64,000 nucleotides of DNA from Thermotogota bacterium (GCA_029780115.1 JAKOZG010000033.1:62001-126000), one strand, 5' to 3'. Shown: positions 8,297 to 18,138, counted from the stretch's first letter. Made by a program: numbers and translations. The notes: generated from the letters alone by a model not told the origin.

Positions 8297-8374
8297 AAAA
8301 AAGGGCATCCTTTGTCGGGATGCCCTATTATTAATTAAAGCATGCTACGAGTGGCACCCCGTCAGAGATGCCAC
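8297..8374 (-). promoter_or_regulatory. Ribosome-mediated trp attenuator
   Basis: Three mutually exclusive helices are visible in transcript sense. 1:2 is GTGGCATCTC (8374-8365) with GGGGTGCCAC (8360-8351), 10 pairs including two G-U, loop UGAC. 2:3, the antiterminator, is CGGGGTGCC (8361-8353) with GGCATCCCG (8324-8316), 9 pairs with one G-U. 3:4, the terminator, is GGGCATCC (8325-8318) with GGATGCCC (8310-8303), then six T (8302-8297). The Trp codons and stop of the leader peptide overlap segment 1. A ribosome stalled on Trp codons would therefore free segment 2 to form the antiterminator. Confidence 0.93.
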
Positions 8375-8448
8375 CACCAAGTTCTTATATTTGATATTTG
8401 ATTATTTTTAATTGTTGGTTCCGCATTACAAATTCTTCTTTTTAGCAT
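8362..8448 (-). CDS. trpL: trp leader peptide with three consecutive Trp codons
   Basis: A 28-codon ORF starting at ATG 8446-8448, preceded by GAGGT at 6 bases spacing. It encodes MLKRRICNAEPTIKNNQ followed by ISNIRTWWWHL and a TGA stop. The TGG-TGG-TGG run is at 8371-8379 and lies in segment 1 of the attenuator hairpin. The role is to sense charged tRNA-Trp through ribosome stalling, inferred from its position and from the enterobacterial trpL model. It is too short for ordinary ORF calling. Confidence 0.93.
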   Translation of the reverse strand: MLKRRICNAEPTIKNNQISNIRTWWWHL

Positions 8449-8490
8449 ATTAAGACCTCGTAAATAAAATAATAATTACAAGTTAGAAAT

Positions 8491-8519
8491 ATTATATCAA
8501 ATTATTTTTCTGTTGTCAA
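8491..8519 (-). promoter_or_regulatory. Consensus promoter of the trp operon
   Basis: On the minus strand, TTGACA (8519-8514), 17 bases, then TATAAT (8496-8491). Both hexamers match consensus. Transcription would begin near 8484, about 36 bases before the leader ATG. Confidence 0.93.
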
Positions 8520-8687
8520 ATTTTCTGGAAACATTTTATTAGAAAACTTAAAAGCCTTAATTAGAAAACCTTTTAAGACATCTAGATCTATTTTTAATAA
8601 AATATATTTGAGTTGATTCTCAAATTAAACTATGGTAGCATAATATCATAAAATATACAATCACTATTATAGAAGGAGTGAGTAAAC

Positions 8688-9116
8688 TTGAATAAAAAGT
8701 TTTGGGAAGACTTCAAGAATTTTGCAATTAAGGGTAACGTTATTGACCTAGCTGTAGGTGTTGTCATAGGTGGAGCTTTTGGGAAAATTGTTACTTCACT
8801 GGTAAACGATTTATTAATGCCCGTCATTGGAATACTCATAGGAGGTATTGATTTTTCTGACCTTCAATTTAAAATAGGTGAAGCAACCATAAGATATGGT
8901 TCTTTTATCCAAACAGTTGTAGATTTTTTGATAATATCATTTTCAATCTTTCTATTTGTTCGATTTTTAAGTAAACTTAAATTAGAACATGAAACACAAA
9001 TTTTAACTGAAGAAGAACAAACACCACCGCCACCACCACCTCCACCTTCTGAAGAAGTGTTATTATTAGCCGATATCAAAAATATTTTAGAAGAAATGAA
9101 GGATAAAAAGATATGA
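8688..9116 (+). CDS. mscL: Large-conductance mechanosensitive channel
   Basis: Homopentameric inner-membrane channel that opens under membrane tension to release osmolytes. Residues 1-40 hold the typical N-terminal helix and TM1 ([24 protein letters not shown], split here as [12 protein letters not shown] and [12 protein letters not shown]). TM2 is around 70-95 ([16 protein letters not shown]). The C-terminal bundle helix ([15 protein letters not shown]) is preceded by a run of eight prolines. The start is TTG 8688, with AGGAGTG upstream and no in-frame ATG nearby. It overlaps the next gene by 4 bases (ATGA). Confidence 0.96.
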   Translation: MNKKFWEDFKNFAIKGNVIDLAVGVVIGGAFGKIVTSLVNDLLMPVIGILIGGIDFSDLQFKIGEATIRYGSFIQTVVDFLIISFSIFLFVRFLSKLKLEHETQILTEEEQTPPPPPPPPSEEVLLLADIKNILEEMKDKKI

Positions 9117-9862
9117 AAAAGCCTATTATTGGGATAAGTTCAAGTTACAAGTATCAAAAGGCTACAGATGAACAAAGTGGCAATCCATTACAAGAGGTTC
9201 ATTCACTGGCGGATGAATATGTTATCGCAGTAATCAGAGCTGGAGGTATACCTGTAATTATACCTATTATCGATGATTTAGAAATTGTAAAAGAGATGTT
9301 AGATAATGTCGATGGGCTTATTTTAAGTGGTGGTGAGGATATAGATCCTAAATACTACAAAAAGAGGGCAGTTTCAGAAGTTAGTTTAATTATCCCTAAG
9401 CGCGATAAACAAGATCTATTTTGTGCAAAGTACATTGTAGAGAACACTGACAAACCACTATTAGGAATTTGTCGAGGTGCACAGGTAATGAATGTCGCCT
9501 TAGGAGGTACTCTTTACCAACATCTTCCTGCAAGCGGATTTGAACAACATTCATTGATTAATTATCCTGCTTGTGAAGTATCTCATTACATTCAGATTGA
9601 AGAAGACAGTTTATTATACAGCATAACAAAAACAAACGTAATAGGTGTGAATTCATATCATCATCAAGCAGTTGAAACTGTTGCTCCTAGTTTGAGAGTT
9701 GTTGCTACTTCGGTGGAAGATAATTTATGTGAAGCTATAGAACTTAAAGGCACAAATTCAAAAAGATTTGTTTTAGGGGTACAATGGCATCCAGAAAAAA
9801 TGGCTTGTCAAATAAAGGTACACCAGGAAATAATCAATGCTTTTGTAAACAGTTGCAAGTAA
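9113..9862 (+). CDS. Class I glutamine amidotransferase-like hydrolase (peptidase C26, PuuD type)
   Basis: Resembles gamma-glutamyl-GABA hydrolases and related C26 peptidases. The catalytic Cys120 is in [17 protein letters not shown] and the His-Glu pair in [20 protein letters not shown] near residue 75 is typical of the family. The length of 249 residues is normal. It is coupled to mscL by an ATGA overlap, and pepT follows, so its substrate may be a gamma-glutamyl compound or peptide. The exact substrate cannot be read from sequence. No polyamine or GABA pathway genes are nearby. Confidence 0.85.
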   Translation: MKKPIIGISSSYKYQKATDEQSGNPLQEVHSLADEYVIAVIRAGGIPVIIPIIDDLEIVKEMLDNVDGLILSGGEDIDPKYYKKRAVSEVSLIIPKRDKQDLFCAKYIVENTDKPLLGICRGAQVMNVALGGTLYQHLPASGFEQHSLINYPACEVSHYIQIEEDSLLYSITKTNVIGVNSYHHQAVETVAPSLRVVATSVEDNLCEAIELKGTNSKRFVLGVQWHPEKMACQIKVHQEIINAFVNSCK

Positions 9863-9930
9863 TAGGTGGAAAAATTTTTAGTTTCAGGAATTCTTAAGCG
9901 GGTATTTTCAACCTTTTCAAGGAGGAAAAA

Positions 9931-11151
9931 ATGAAGGATATTGTAGAAAGGTTTAAGACATACATTGCTATAGATACAAAATCTGATGAATCAAGTACAA
10001 CTGTGCCAAGTACAGCTGGTCAATTAGAGCTAGGTAGATTATTAGTCCAAGAATTGAAAGAGTTGGGATTAGAAAATGCAAAACAGGACGAGCATGGTTA
10101 TGTTTATGCTACGCTAAAATCTAACACACAAAAAGAAGTTCCGTCTATAGGATTTATAGGTCATATGGATACCTCACCAGATTTAGACGGTAAATGCACC
10201 AATCCAAAAATCTTCTTATACCAAGGTGGAAATATTAGATTAAATGACGAGTATACAACGACAGTTGATGAATTTCCGTTTTTAGAAAAGTTAAAGGGAA
10301 AAGAATTAATTACTACTGACGGAACTACACTTTTAGGGGCAGACGATAAGGCAGGAATTGCTGCTATTATGAGCGCTATTGAGTATCTAGTGAATCATCC
10401 AGAAATTGAACATGGAAATGTTCAAATAGCTTTTACTCCAGATGAAGAAATTGGAAGAGGAACAGATTTTTTTGATATTAAAGGTTTTGGGGCAGATTTT
10501 GCATATACAGTTGATGGAGGGCCTCTTGGAGAATTAGAATACGAAAACTTTAATGCTGCAAGCGTTAAATTAAAAATTTACGGTAAAAATGTACATCCAG
10601 GTACAGCAAAAGATGTCATGATAAACGCCTTAAGAATTGCATTTGAAATAGAAAATATGCTTCCAGTTAATGAAAAACCAGAATATACAGAAAAGTATGA
10701 AGGTTTCTTCCACTTAACAAAACTAAACGGTACGGTTGATTATGCAGAAGTAGAATATATCATAAGAGATCATTCAAAAACCAAATTCGAAGCTAAAAAA
10801 CAATTATTTCAGGAGATTGTCAAATTTCTAAATTACAAATACAGTAGAGAGATAATCAAAATTGAAATAACTGATAGCTATTATAACATGAGAGAAAAGA
10901 TAGAACCACATATGGAAATTATCGAACTAGCAAAAAAGTCAATGATTGATCTAGGAATCGAACCTATAATAAAACCTATAAGAGGCGGAACGGACGGGGC
11001 AAGACTTTCCTATATGGGATTACCGTGCCCAAATATCTTTACAGGTGGATATAATTTCCACAGCAGATTTGAATTAATTCCAGTGGAAGATATGAAACTA
11101 GCTTCAAAAACAATAGTAAAGATTATTGAAAATAACGCCAAACAAGAATAA
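9931..11151 (+). CDS. pepT: Peptidase T (tripeptide aminopeptidase)
   Basis: Zinc-dependent M20B exopeptidase that removes the N-terminal residue of tripeptides in the cytoplasm. Metal and catalytic residues: His78-x-Asp80 in GFIGHMDTSPD, the bridging Asp138-Asp139 in LLGADDKAG, Glu172-Glu173 in TPDEEIGRG, and a C-terminal RGGTDGARLS. The 406-residue length is standard. The ATG has a strong SD (AAGGAGG). It is the last gene of the mscL transcript and is followed by a clear terminator. Confidence 0.95.
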   Translation: MKDIVERFKTYIAIDTKSDESSTTVPSTAGQLELGRLLVQELKELGLENAKQDEHGYVYATLKSNTQKEVPSIGFIGHMDTSPDLDGKCTNPKIFLYQGGNIRLNDEYTTTVDEFPFLEKLKGKELITTDGTTLLGADDKAGIAAIMSAIEYLVNHPEIEHGNVQIAFTPDEEIGRGTDFFDIKGFGADFAYTVDGGPLGELEYENFNAASVKLKIYGKNVHPGTAKDVMINALRIAFEIENMLPVNEKPEYTEKYEGFFHLTKLNGTVDYAEVEYIIRDHSKTKFEAKKQLFQEIVKFLNYKYSREIIKIEITDSYYNMREKIEPHMEIIELAKKSMIDLGIEPIIKPIRGGTDGARLSYMGLPCPNIFTGGYNFHSRFELIPVEDMKLASKTIVKIIENNAKQE

Positions 11152-11178
11152 CATTTTCTTCTATCTAAATAAATCAAG

Positions 11179-11210
11179 GACGCTCACTAAGGAGCGTCTT
11201 TTTATTTTTT
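11179..11210 (+). terminator. Intrinsic terminator after pepT
   Basis: GACGCTC (11179-11185), 6-base loop, GAGCGTC (11192-11198), then TTTTTATTTTTT. The arms are the same GACGCTC/GAGCGTC as in the trp operon terminator at 947-966. Confidence 0.93.
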
Positions 11211-11382
11211 AGAAAATAAGTCTTCCATGACGTTTCGAAAATTATAATATATAAATAAAGTAGCAATATAAAACAAAAATAATTTTATCGTTTATATAAA
11301 ATTCTTGAGAAAAGTATGATAAGAACAACTATGCTTCTTATTTCTTTGATACATTTATATTTAATAAAAACTATAAACTAAG

Positions 11383-12195
11383 TTATTGCTTTACAGAACC
11401 CAAAATGCCTTGTACAAAATGTTTCTGAAGTGCAAAAAACAAAATAAGGGTAGGCAATGTGGCTATAACAACTGCAGTCATTACTAATCCGAAATCCGGT
11501 TGATATCCTGAAGCTAAATTTGCAATAAACAAAGACATCGTTCGATTTTTTTGAGTTTGTATAATGACCAAAGGTTGCAAATATGCATTCCAGCTTGTTA
11601 AAAAGGCATAGATAGCCCCTGCAGCGTATGTCGCTTTCATTGATGGCATAACAATTGAAAAAAAGATTCTAAGTTCACTTGCTCCATCTACTCTGGCTGC
11701 CATAATAATTTCTTTAGGATATTGCTGAAAATTCTGTCTAAAGAAAAAGATTAAAAATACTGAAGGAATCATTGGTAGAATGACTCCCCAGAGAGAGTCT
11801 ATTAAATTGAAAAAGGACATTAATTTAAAGACTGGGACCATCAATGCAGCAAATGGAATCATCATTGTTAGCAAAACAGCACCATAGACATAATTACGGC
11901 CCTTAGATTTATACATTTCGAATCCATAACCAGCCATAGAAGAAACAATCAACGAGAATACCACTACAAAAAATGATACTTGAATGGAATTCCATAAAAC
12001 TTCCCCCAAATTGTAATTGTTAACCAAGTTTTTAAAATTAGTGAGAAAATGGGTTCCAAACGTTAGCTTTCCTTTGTTTACGTCTACAGACTTATTTGTG
12101 CTACCTACTATCATCCAATAAAATGGGAAAACAGAAATAAATGCCGCAATTGTTAAAATTATGTATATAAAAGTATAAGTGATTTTTCTTTTCAC
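11383..12195 (-). CDS. Sugar ABC transporter permease, MalG-like
   Basis: Inner-membrane subunit of a CUT1-type importer. The 270 residues have about six membrane segments (first at roughly 8-30) and the EAA loop MAARVDGASELRIFFSIVMP, which docks the ATPase. The C-terminus ends with the family-typical FVQGILGSVKQ. It overlaps the upstream permease by 4 bases (ATGA) and forms an importer with that permease and the binding protein at 13251-14513. No ATPase gene is present; by family knowledge a shared MsmX/UgpC-type ATPase would be encoded elsewhere. Confidence 0.93.
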   Translation of the reverse strand: MKRKITYTFIYIILTIAAFISVFPFYWMIVGSTNKSVDVNKGKLTFGTHFLTNFKNLVNNYNLGEVLWNSIQVSFFVVVFSLIVSSMAGYGFEMYKSKGRNYVYGAVLLTMMIPFAALMVPVFKLMSFFNLIDSLWGVILPMIPSVFLIFFFRQNFQQYPKEIIMAARVDGASELRIFFSIVMPSMKATYAAGAIYAFLTSWNAYLQPLVIIQTQKNRTMSLFIANLASGYQPDFGLVMTAVVIATLPTLILFFALQKHFVQGILGSVKQ

Positions 12196-13091
12196 TTTTC
12201 TTCACCTGCCACTTTGAACTGAATAAGCGATAAGATGACTGAGATTATAACTATCATGTAAGAGATAGCTGAAGCATAACCAAAATTTGGAACATACTTA
12301 AAACTAACATTGTAAATATAAACTGATGGAGTTAACAATGAATTTCCTGGACCTACACTAGAACCTGTAGTTACACCTGCAGCCAACATCATAGGTTCGT
12401 CAAACAGCTGAAGAGTTCCTATCGTTGAGAGAATAGTCGTAAACAAAATAATAGGCTTTAATAGGGGAATAGTGATCTTAAAAAATTGAGCAACTTTTCC
12501 CGCTCCATCAATTTCTGCAGCCTCATAAATTTCCTGAGGAATATTTTGAAGACCAGCCAAATACAACATCATATTATATCCTGTCCACCGCCATGTCATT
12601 GCAATAATTAAAGTTACTTTCGACCAAAAAGGATCAAGTAACCACCTGATAGGTTCCTTAATAATGTGCATTTTCATTAACATGTTATTGATTAAACCTT
12701 CAGAGGAAAACATCATTTTAAAAACCACACTATATGCAATTAGAGAACTAACTGCTGGCAAGAAAAGGGCAGTTCTAAAAACCCCTTTAAATTTTAACTT
12801 TGGATCATTAAGTAGAAACGCAAAAATAAGCGCTAAAAACAGCATTATTGGTACTTGAATAACTAATATCACAAGAATGTTTTTAACAGACAAAATAAAA
12901 TAATTGTCCTGAAATAACCTTTTGTAGTTACCAAAACCTACAAAATTTTTCATTGCCCCTTTGGTAGAGAAAAAAGACAAATATAAAGAGTATATCAAAG
13001 GATAAAAAATAAACAATCCAATAAAAATAATAGAAAGGCTTATAAAAACCCATCCCCATTTATTTCGACTTTTTTCGAATCCATTAGCCAT
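12192..13091 (-). CDS. Sugar ABC transporter permease, MalF-like
   Basis: Partner permease of a CUT1-type sugar importer. Membrane segments begin near residue 12; the EAA loop reads EAAEIDGAGKVAQFFKITIPLLKP (quoted as EAAEIDGAGKV and AQFFKITIPLL). I start at ATG 13089-13091 because AAAGGAGGC lies 9 bases upstream; an upstream in-frame start at 13130 lacks an SD. Gives 299 residues, normal for MalF types without the large periplasmic insert. The next permease overlaps by 4 bases. Confidence 0.93.
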   Translation of the reverse strand: MANGFEKSRNKWGWVFISLSIIFIGLFIFYPLIYSLYLSFFSTKGAMKNFVGFGNYKRLFQDNYFILSVKNILVILVIQVPIMLFLALIFAFLLNDPKLKFKGVFRTALFLPAVSSLIAYSVVFKMMFSSEGLINNMLMKMHIIKEPIRWLLDPFWSKVTLIIAMTWRWTGYNMMLYLAGLQNIPQEIYEAAEIDGAGKVAQFFKITIPLLKPIILFTTILSTIGTLQLFDEPMMLAAGVTTGSSVGPGNSLLTPSVYIYNVSFKYVPNFGYASAISYMIVIISVILSLIQFKVAGEEK

Positions 13092-13218
13092 AATTTTTAA
13101 GCCTCCTTTTGTTAAAAATTTGAGATCCACACTTTCATAATATTAACAAACATTAATATAGTCGCGATTTAAAAACTACATCTCATTAAAACTTTTAATT
13201 AGGTAGAGTATAATGAAG

Positions 13219-13240
13219 GAAGGCCCTTTTCAGGGCCTTC
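13219..13240 (-). promoter_or_regulatory. Stem-loop between binding-protein and permease genes
   Basis: GAAGGCCC (13219-13226) and GGGCCTTC (13233-13240) form an 8-bp stem with a 6-base loop, 10 bases past the binding-protein stop. No long T-run follows on the minus strand. It more likely stabilises or partly terminates the mRNA, giving more binding protein than permease, than acts as a full terminator. Confidence 0.7.
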
Positions 13241-13250
13241 TATTTCTAAA

Positions 13251-14513
13251 TTATAGCCCTATAAGATTTTTACACTGTTCTTCAGCCCGTTTAAGAGCTT
13301 CTACTACGGACAATTTTCCACTGTATACATCTGGCATTATTCCCATAATTGCAGCATCAGCTTCGTAGGTGTATATACCATAATCTACTGGTGGGATCAT
13401 TTCCATCCATTTTGCAAAATCTACATAAATCTTTTGATTACCAAAGAATGGATCCGGGGCTACATATGCTTCTCCTTTTTGTGCAGGAAGCCATGTCCCA
13501 ATAGCTCCTCTATCAATTAATATTTTTTGATAAAAATCTACATCTTTTGCATAAATTTCTTTCAAGAAATCTATTGCTAAATCTCTATTTTCTGAATTTT
13601 GTAATACATACCAACTTGATCCACCCAGGTTAGAGGCGTTTACTGCCCCTTGTACATTCAATCTTGGAACTGGCAGCACACCCCATTTCCCACTTTGAGA
13701 AGGTTCTGCTTTTATCGAACCAATAATCCAAACACCTGTGATAACTGAAGCTACTTCACCACCATTAAAAGCGGCTACCCATTCATTCCAGCCAGTCACT
13801 TCTTTTGAAATTCCAGAATCAGCCATTTTTTTATAGACATTGACAGCTTCGACCATGGCAGGGTTATTTACAAAGTTTGGTTGTCCTTTTTCATCAAAAT
13901 ACCAAGTACCAGCACATTGTAATAATGTTCTCATAAGACCACCATCATATGGATCTCCAGCTTGCATATATTTCCCTGTTTTTTCCTTAACTATTTTACC
14001 TAATTCAATATATTCGTCCATTGTAATGTTATCCAACTTACTAGGATCTATCCCAGCCTGTTCAAAGTAGTCTCTTCTGTAAAACCATCCAGCTACACCA
14101 GAATCAAATGGAACTCCATAGACCTTATCTTTAATTGTCATGAATTCAAGCTTGTAAGGAGCAAATTCATCATAGTTAAAATGTTTTGTCAAATCAGCGA
14201 ATGCGCCTGGATACGATTCTAAATATTTTTTAGCATTATAGTCTTCAATTAATACAATCTCAGGCAGACCTTTTTTAACACCAGATGCTAAAATAGTATT
14301 TAGCTTTTGTTCTACGTCTTCCTTCGCCATACTAACAATTTCAATTTGAGCGTTAGGATTGATCTTTGTATATCTAGCGGCTGCCTCTTCCATAATAGCA
14401 ACATTAAAGTTTGGATCCCAACACCAGATGGTTATCTTGCCAGAAAGTCCTGCAGCATTAACAATTCCCAAAAATAAAACCACCAGCATAAAAACTGAAA
14501 AACGCTTTTTCAT
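13251..14513 (-). CDS. Extracellular sugar-binding protein (ABC transporter, family 1)
   Basis: The 420-residue solute-binding protein has an N-terminal signal peptide (KKR, then FMLVVLFLGIVNA, cleavage around residue 21). The mature start KITIWCWDPNFNVAIMEEAA is typical of the family. The ATG follows a strong SD (AGGAGG). It heads a three-gene importer with the two permeases downstream. Its position beside the galactan-degrading genes suggests plant-type oligosaccharides as ligand; that is inference only. Confidence 0.93.
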   Translation of the reverse strand: MKKRFSVFMLVVLFLGIVNAAGLSGKITIWCWDPNFNVAIMEEAAARYTKINPNAQIEIVSMAKEDVEQKLNTILASGVKKGLPEIVLIEDYNAKKYLESYPGAFADLTKHFNYDEFAPYKLEFMTIKDKVYGVPFDSGVAGWFYRRDYFEQAGIDPSKLDNITMDEYIELGKIVKEKTGKYMQAGDPYDGGLMRTLLQCAGTWYFDEKGQPNFVNNPAMVEAVNVYKKMADSGISKEVTGWNEWVAAFNGGEVASVITGVWIIGSIKAEPSQSGKWGVLPVPRLNVQGAVNASNLGGSSWYVLQNSENRDLAIDFLKEIYAKDVDFYQKILIDRGAIGTWLPAQKGEAYVAPDPFFGNQKIYVDFAKWMEMIPPVDYGIYTYEADAAIMGIMPDVYSGKLSVVEALKRAEEQCKNLIGL

Positions 14514-14662
14514 ACATACACCTCCTAGATAATTTTGAATACTCCCTTTAGAAATTCAAAAACATACAATCCGACTTACTTTTAAAGCTTACTTTAGAAG
14601 CCCTTTACCTCCTAACTATAAGCTTTTTCGACACTATCAATTTATTAAATTACTAAATTTAA

Positions 14663-16006
14663 TTATTTTAGGCCATTATCAGGACTACTATGATAGAATT
14701 CTAAACCTATTGCTGTCCTCTCTGGGAAACCTTTCCAGTGTGTATGATCATCTTTAAAATTACCATTTTTATCTTGAGACCATTTGCCTTCATTTGAAAT
14801 GGGTATTAAGTCCAGATAGTCTTGATAATTTTCGCCTTTTAAATATATACCCAAAAATGCTGTTGCAAAATGCTGTATGATATTATTTATATGCCTGTTA
14901 TCCCAAGATGGTTCATTAAAACGCATCAACTCAGACGCAGTCATTTCAACTGAATTCAATGCACCCGAGGAATCATACGCATTAGGTGCAATATTATGTC
15001 TAGCATTTCTAAAAACTAACATATATCTCTCTGAATTTACAGCCCAGTCGTAAAAAAGTTTGACACCATTTTCATATCCTGCTACATCATCTTCATCACC
15101 AACAACATAAAATGAAGGTACTTTTAAACCTTTCATTGTTTCTTTATCCCAAAATTGTGCTGCACCCCAGGGAGCCATTACAAATATTGCTTTAATTCTT
15201 TTATCTATAGATTTTTCAAAAATTTCTTGACCCGATTGTCTGATTTTTAGATGCCCACCGGGTACTCCCCAAGGTGAATTAACAGCATTTTCGCTAAATC
15301 CAGCACCTGCTGCATTTATTGAACCATATCCTCCCATGGAATAACCGATAAGGGCAGTATGGTCCGCATCAACCATTCCAGCAAGGAAACTATCACTATC
15401 TTCTCTTCCCATTTCCGCAATTTTATCCAGTGTGAATAAAATGTCTAAAGGGCGATTTAATAATGTACTGGAAAAAGCTTTTTGATCAATACTAGTTGAG
15501 TCAGTGTGATCTATGGCTACAACAACATATCCTTTAGAAGCAAGATTTTCAGTCAAATAGGACATCATTAATCTAGTACCAGGATATCCATGTGAGACAA
15601 TTACTAAAGGATAGCCAGAATCTTCTTTATGAACCGGCGCATTTCGAAGGGCCCTTCCCTGGTAGACTATGGGCTCTTCAGGATAATCACCGAATTGATA
15701 GTCAAGATAAGTAGTCAATTCTTTCCTGCGTTCTGGAATATCCGCAGGATACCAGACCTCTAATTTTAACTTCCGGTCATAACGGGGATCAGGATTATCT
15801 CTAGAGTAGTTTAATATATCTAATTGATTTTCGTTTACAATTTCCAGAGTTCTCACGCCAACTCTGTAATTACCTCTATAGGCTTGGTCGGGGGCATCTG
15901 GTAACGGATCGCCTATCAAGTAATTACTTGCATAAATTTCCACACTAAAAAATATTGTCAATAGAAATACAACTAGGTAAAAAAAAGGTTTAACTTTAAC
16001 TTTCAT
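14663..16006 (-). CDS. Secreted alpha/beta hydrolase (PAF-acetylhydrolase/dienelactone hydrolase-like)
   Basis: An exported esterase-type enzyme of 447 residues. Residues 1-27 form a signal peptide (FFYLVVFLLTIFFSVEIYAS). The nucleophile Ser223 is in GYSMGG, an oxyanion-type HG is in IVSHGYPG, a likely acid is in VVGDEDD (about 300), and the catalytic His is in RNARHNIAPN (about 335). By family it would hydrolyse ester bonds. Set among galactanase genes, it may deacetylate or de-esterify plant cell-wall material, but lipid or polyester esters are equally possible. Related proteins are annotated only generically. Confidence 0.8.
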   Translation of the reverse strand: MKVKVKPFFYLVVFLLTIFFSVEIYASNYLIGDPLPDAPDQAYRGNYRVGVRTLEIVNENQLDILNYSRDNPDPRYDRKLKLEVWYPADIPERRKELTTYLDYQFGDYPEEPIVYQGRALRNAPVHKEDSGYPLVIVSHGYPGTRLMMSYLTENLASKGYVVVAIDHTDSTSIDQKAFSSTLLNRPLDILFTLDKIAEMGREDSDSFLAGMVDADHTALIGYSMGGYGSINAAGAGFSENAVNSPWGVPGGHLKIRQSGQEIFEKSIDKRIKAIFVMAPWGAAQFWDKETMKGLKVPSFYVVGDEDDVAGYENGVKLFYDWAVNSERYMLVFRNARHNIAPNAYDSSGALNSVEMTASELMRFNEPSWDNRHINNIIQHFATAFLGIYLKGENYQDYLDLIPISNEGKWSQDKNGNFKDDHTHWKGFPERTAIGLEFYHSSPDNGLK

Positions 16007-16071
16007 TTTGTTTTTACCCCCTTATTAGTTTGACGAACAATTTGCCGCATTTATACACGTACAAGATAACT

Positions 16072-18138
16072 TTAAATGGATCTTCTTTTTAAAATCTTTA
16101 AACCATAAGTTGGTAACTTTACTTCTTTAGATGCTTTTTCTCCTGTCAACAAATCCGTGTAATCAAAATTGTCTAAAGTTACTGTGCTTTCTTTATTACC
16201 AAAATTCATCAAGAATACATAATCGTTTTCTCCGTCTGTTCTCATTTGAGCTGTTACTCCATGGGGAAGTTCTGTGTCAACGGTTTTTCTTAAATTAAGT
16301 TCTTGAATAAGTTTACCGTAGAACATATCATTAAACTTTTCTTCGTTTCTTGACGCTATGTAATAAGATCTGCCTTTTTCAAAATCATTTACTGTTAAAG
16401 CGGGCCTTCCTGCGTAGAAATCTTCTTTGTAAGTTGCCAAGCTTCGAGCTCCTTCTAAATGAATTAGATCACACAGCTCTTTTGCCTTATAATCGCCCTT
16501 TAACCCAAGTTCATTATCTTCATTAAAAGAAACGAGCCTTTCTTCTCCATCGTAAAGTGCGTCAATTTCTTCAGCCCAGATCCCAAGGACTTTTCTTAGA
16601 GGTCCAGGGAATCCCCCTAAGAAACATAAATCAGTTTCATTAACAATCCCAGACCAATAAGTTGCAACAAAAGTACCACCATTTTTTACAAATTCTTCGA
16701 TTCTTTCAGCAACTCCAGGTCTAACCATATACAACATAGGAGCGATAAGTAGTTTATATTTTGAAAAATCACAGTCCATATTAATTACATCAACAGGAAT
16801 ACCATTTTTCCAGAATGGTTTATAATTACTTACAACTGTTTGTTCATAATGAATTCCAATATTTCTTGGTCCTTTTGCATCTTTCATAGCCCAACGGTTT
16901 TCCCAATCAAAAATGATGGCGACTTCTGGTTTCACGGTAGTTCCAATTACTTCATCTAATTTCTTAAGAGTTTCTCCAACTTCTTGAACATCTCTAAACA
17001 CTCGATTATTTTCGTGCCCACAATGATCAACAACAGCACCGTGGAACTTTTCACTGCAACCCCTGCTTTTTCTCCATTGAAAATATTGAACTGTATCAGA
17101 ACCATGAGCGACCGCTTGAATAGAAGAAAGTAAATGCATTCCAGGTCTTTTTAATTTGCTAACAGCCATCCAATTCGTCATACTTGGAGTGCTTTCCATC
17201 AACATGAATGGTTTTCCACCTTTTAAAGATCTATTCAGATCATGTACCATACTTACTTCACAAGCTAAATCTGAATCATCGTCAGTTCTGTGCCATCGTG
17301 GATAATTATCCCAAGATACCACATCTAAATAGTCGACAAACTTCCAGTAATCTAGTCCTTCATATATTCCCATAAAATTAGTTGTAACTGGCAATTCTGG
17401 ATTTATCTTTTTTAATGGTTTGATCTCATGCTTAAAAAAGTCAACAGTTTGATGAGTTACGAATCTTTTCCAATCTAAATTTAGCCCATGTACTAGATTT
17501 TCTCCATGTGGCGCAGGTGATTCAATCTGTGACCAATCGGTGTAAACATGACTCCAGAAAGGAGTCCACCATGCATGATTAAGATTATCAAGAGTTCCGT
17601 ATTTATCTTTTAACCAATTTCTAAAAGCTTCTTGACAAAGGTCACAATGACATTCTCCTCCATACTCATTTGATACATGCCACATGATTACCCCAGGGTG
17701 TTTTGAATACCTTTCTGCAAGATTTGTATTCATTATTCTAACTTTTTCTCTGTAAATAGGAGAGGTATAACAATGATTATGACGTGCTCCAAACAGATTT
17801 CTTACTCTATTTGGACCAACTCTTAAGACTTCGGGATATTTTTGAGCCATCCATGGGGGTCTAGCACCACTTGGTGTTGCAAGGATGGTGTAGATTCCAT
17901 TTTTATACAATCGATCAATAACTTCGTCCAACCATTCAAAATTAAACTTTCCTTCTTCAGGTTCAAGAGTGCTCCATGCAAAAATCCCTACAGACATAAC
18001 ATTACACTTAGCAAGTTTCATAAGTCTGATGTCTTCTTCAAGAACTTCAGGATACTTGAGCCATTGATCAGGATTATAATCCGCTCCATGGAGAAAATGT
18101 GGAGCTTTTTTACAAATTGGGTTGTATTTGTTTTTCAC
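16072..18138 (-). CDS. Beta-galactosidase, glycoside hydrolase family 42
   Basis: Hydrolyses terminal beta-galactosides. The 688 residues fit GH42: an N-terminal TIM barrel (about 10-390), a trimerisation domain and a small C-terminal beta domain. The acid/base is Glu158 in WHVSNEYGG and the nucleophile is Glu315 in FMLMESTPSMTNW. Cys123, Cys163, Cys165 and Cys168 match the zinc cluster known from the Thermus A4 enzyme. There is no signal peptide, so it acts in the cytoplasm, most likely on galacto-oligosaccharides released by the GH53 enzyme encoded upstream. Confidence 0.95.
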   Translation of the reverse strand: MKNKYNPICKKAPHFLHGADYNPDQWLKYPEVLEEDIRLMKLAKCNVMSVGIFAWSTLEPEEGKFNFEWLDEVIDRLYKNGIYTILATPSGARPPWMAQKYPEVLRVGPNRVRNLFGARHNHCYTSPIYREKVRIMNTNLAERYSKHPGVIMWHVSNEYGGECHCDLCQEAFRNWLKDKYGTLDNLNHAWWTPFWSHVYTDWSQIESPAPHGENLVHGLNLDWKRFVTHQTVDFFKHEIKPLKKINPELPVTTNFMGIYEGLDYWKFVDYLDVVSWDNYPRWHRTDDDSDLACEVSMVHDLNRSLKGGKPFMLMESTPSMTNWMAVSKLKRPGMHLLSSIQAVAHGSDTVQYFQWRKSRGCSEKFHGAVVDHCGHENNRVFRDVQEVGETLKKLDEVIGTTVKPEVAIIFDWENRWAMKDAKGPRNIGIHYEQTVVSNYKPFWKNGIPVDVINMDCDFSKYKLLIAPMLYMVRPGVAERIEEFVKNGGTFVATYWSGIVNETDLCFLGGFPGPLRKVLGIWAEEIDALYDGEERLVSFNEDNELGLKGDYKAKELCDLIHLEGARSLATYKEDFYAGRPALTVNDFEKGRSYYIASRNEEKFNDMFYGKLIQELNLRKTVDTELPHGVTAQMRTDGENDYVFLMNFGNKESTVTLDNFDYTDLLTGEKASKEVKLPTYGLKILKRRSI

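Noticed and set aside
8864-9079. Minus-strand ORF rich in Gly within mscL
   Set aside because: It is the complement of the poly-proline linker of MscL; no start signals.
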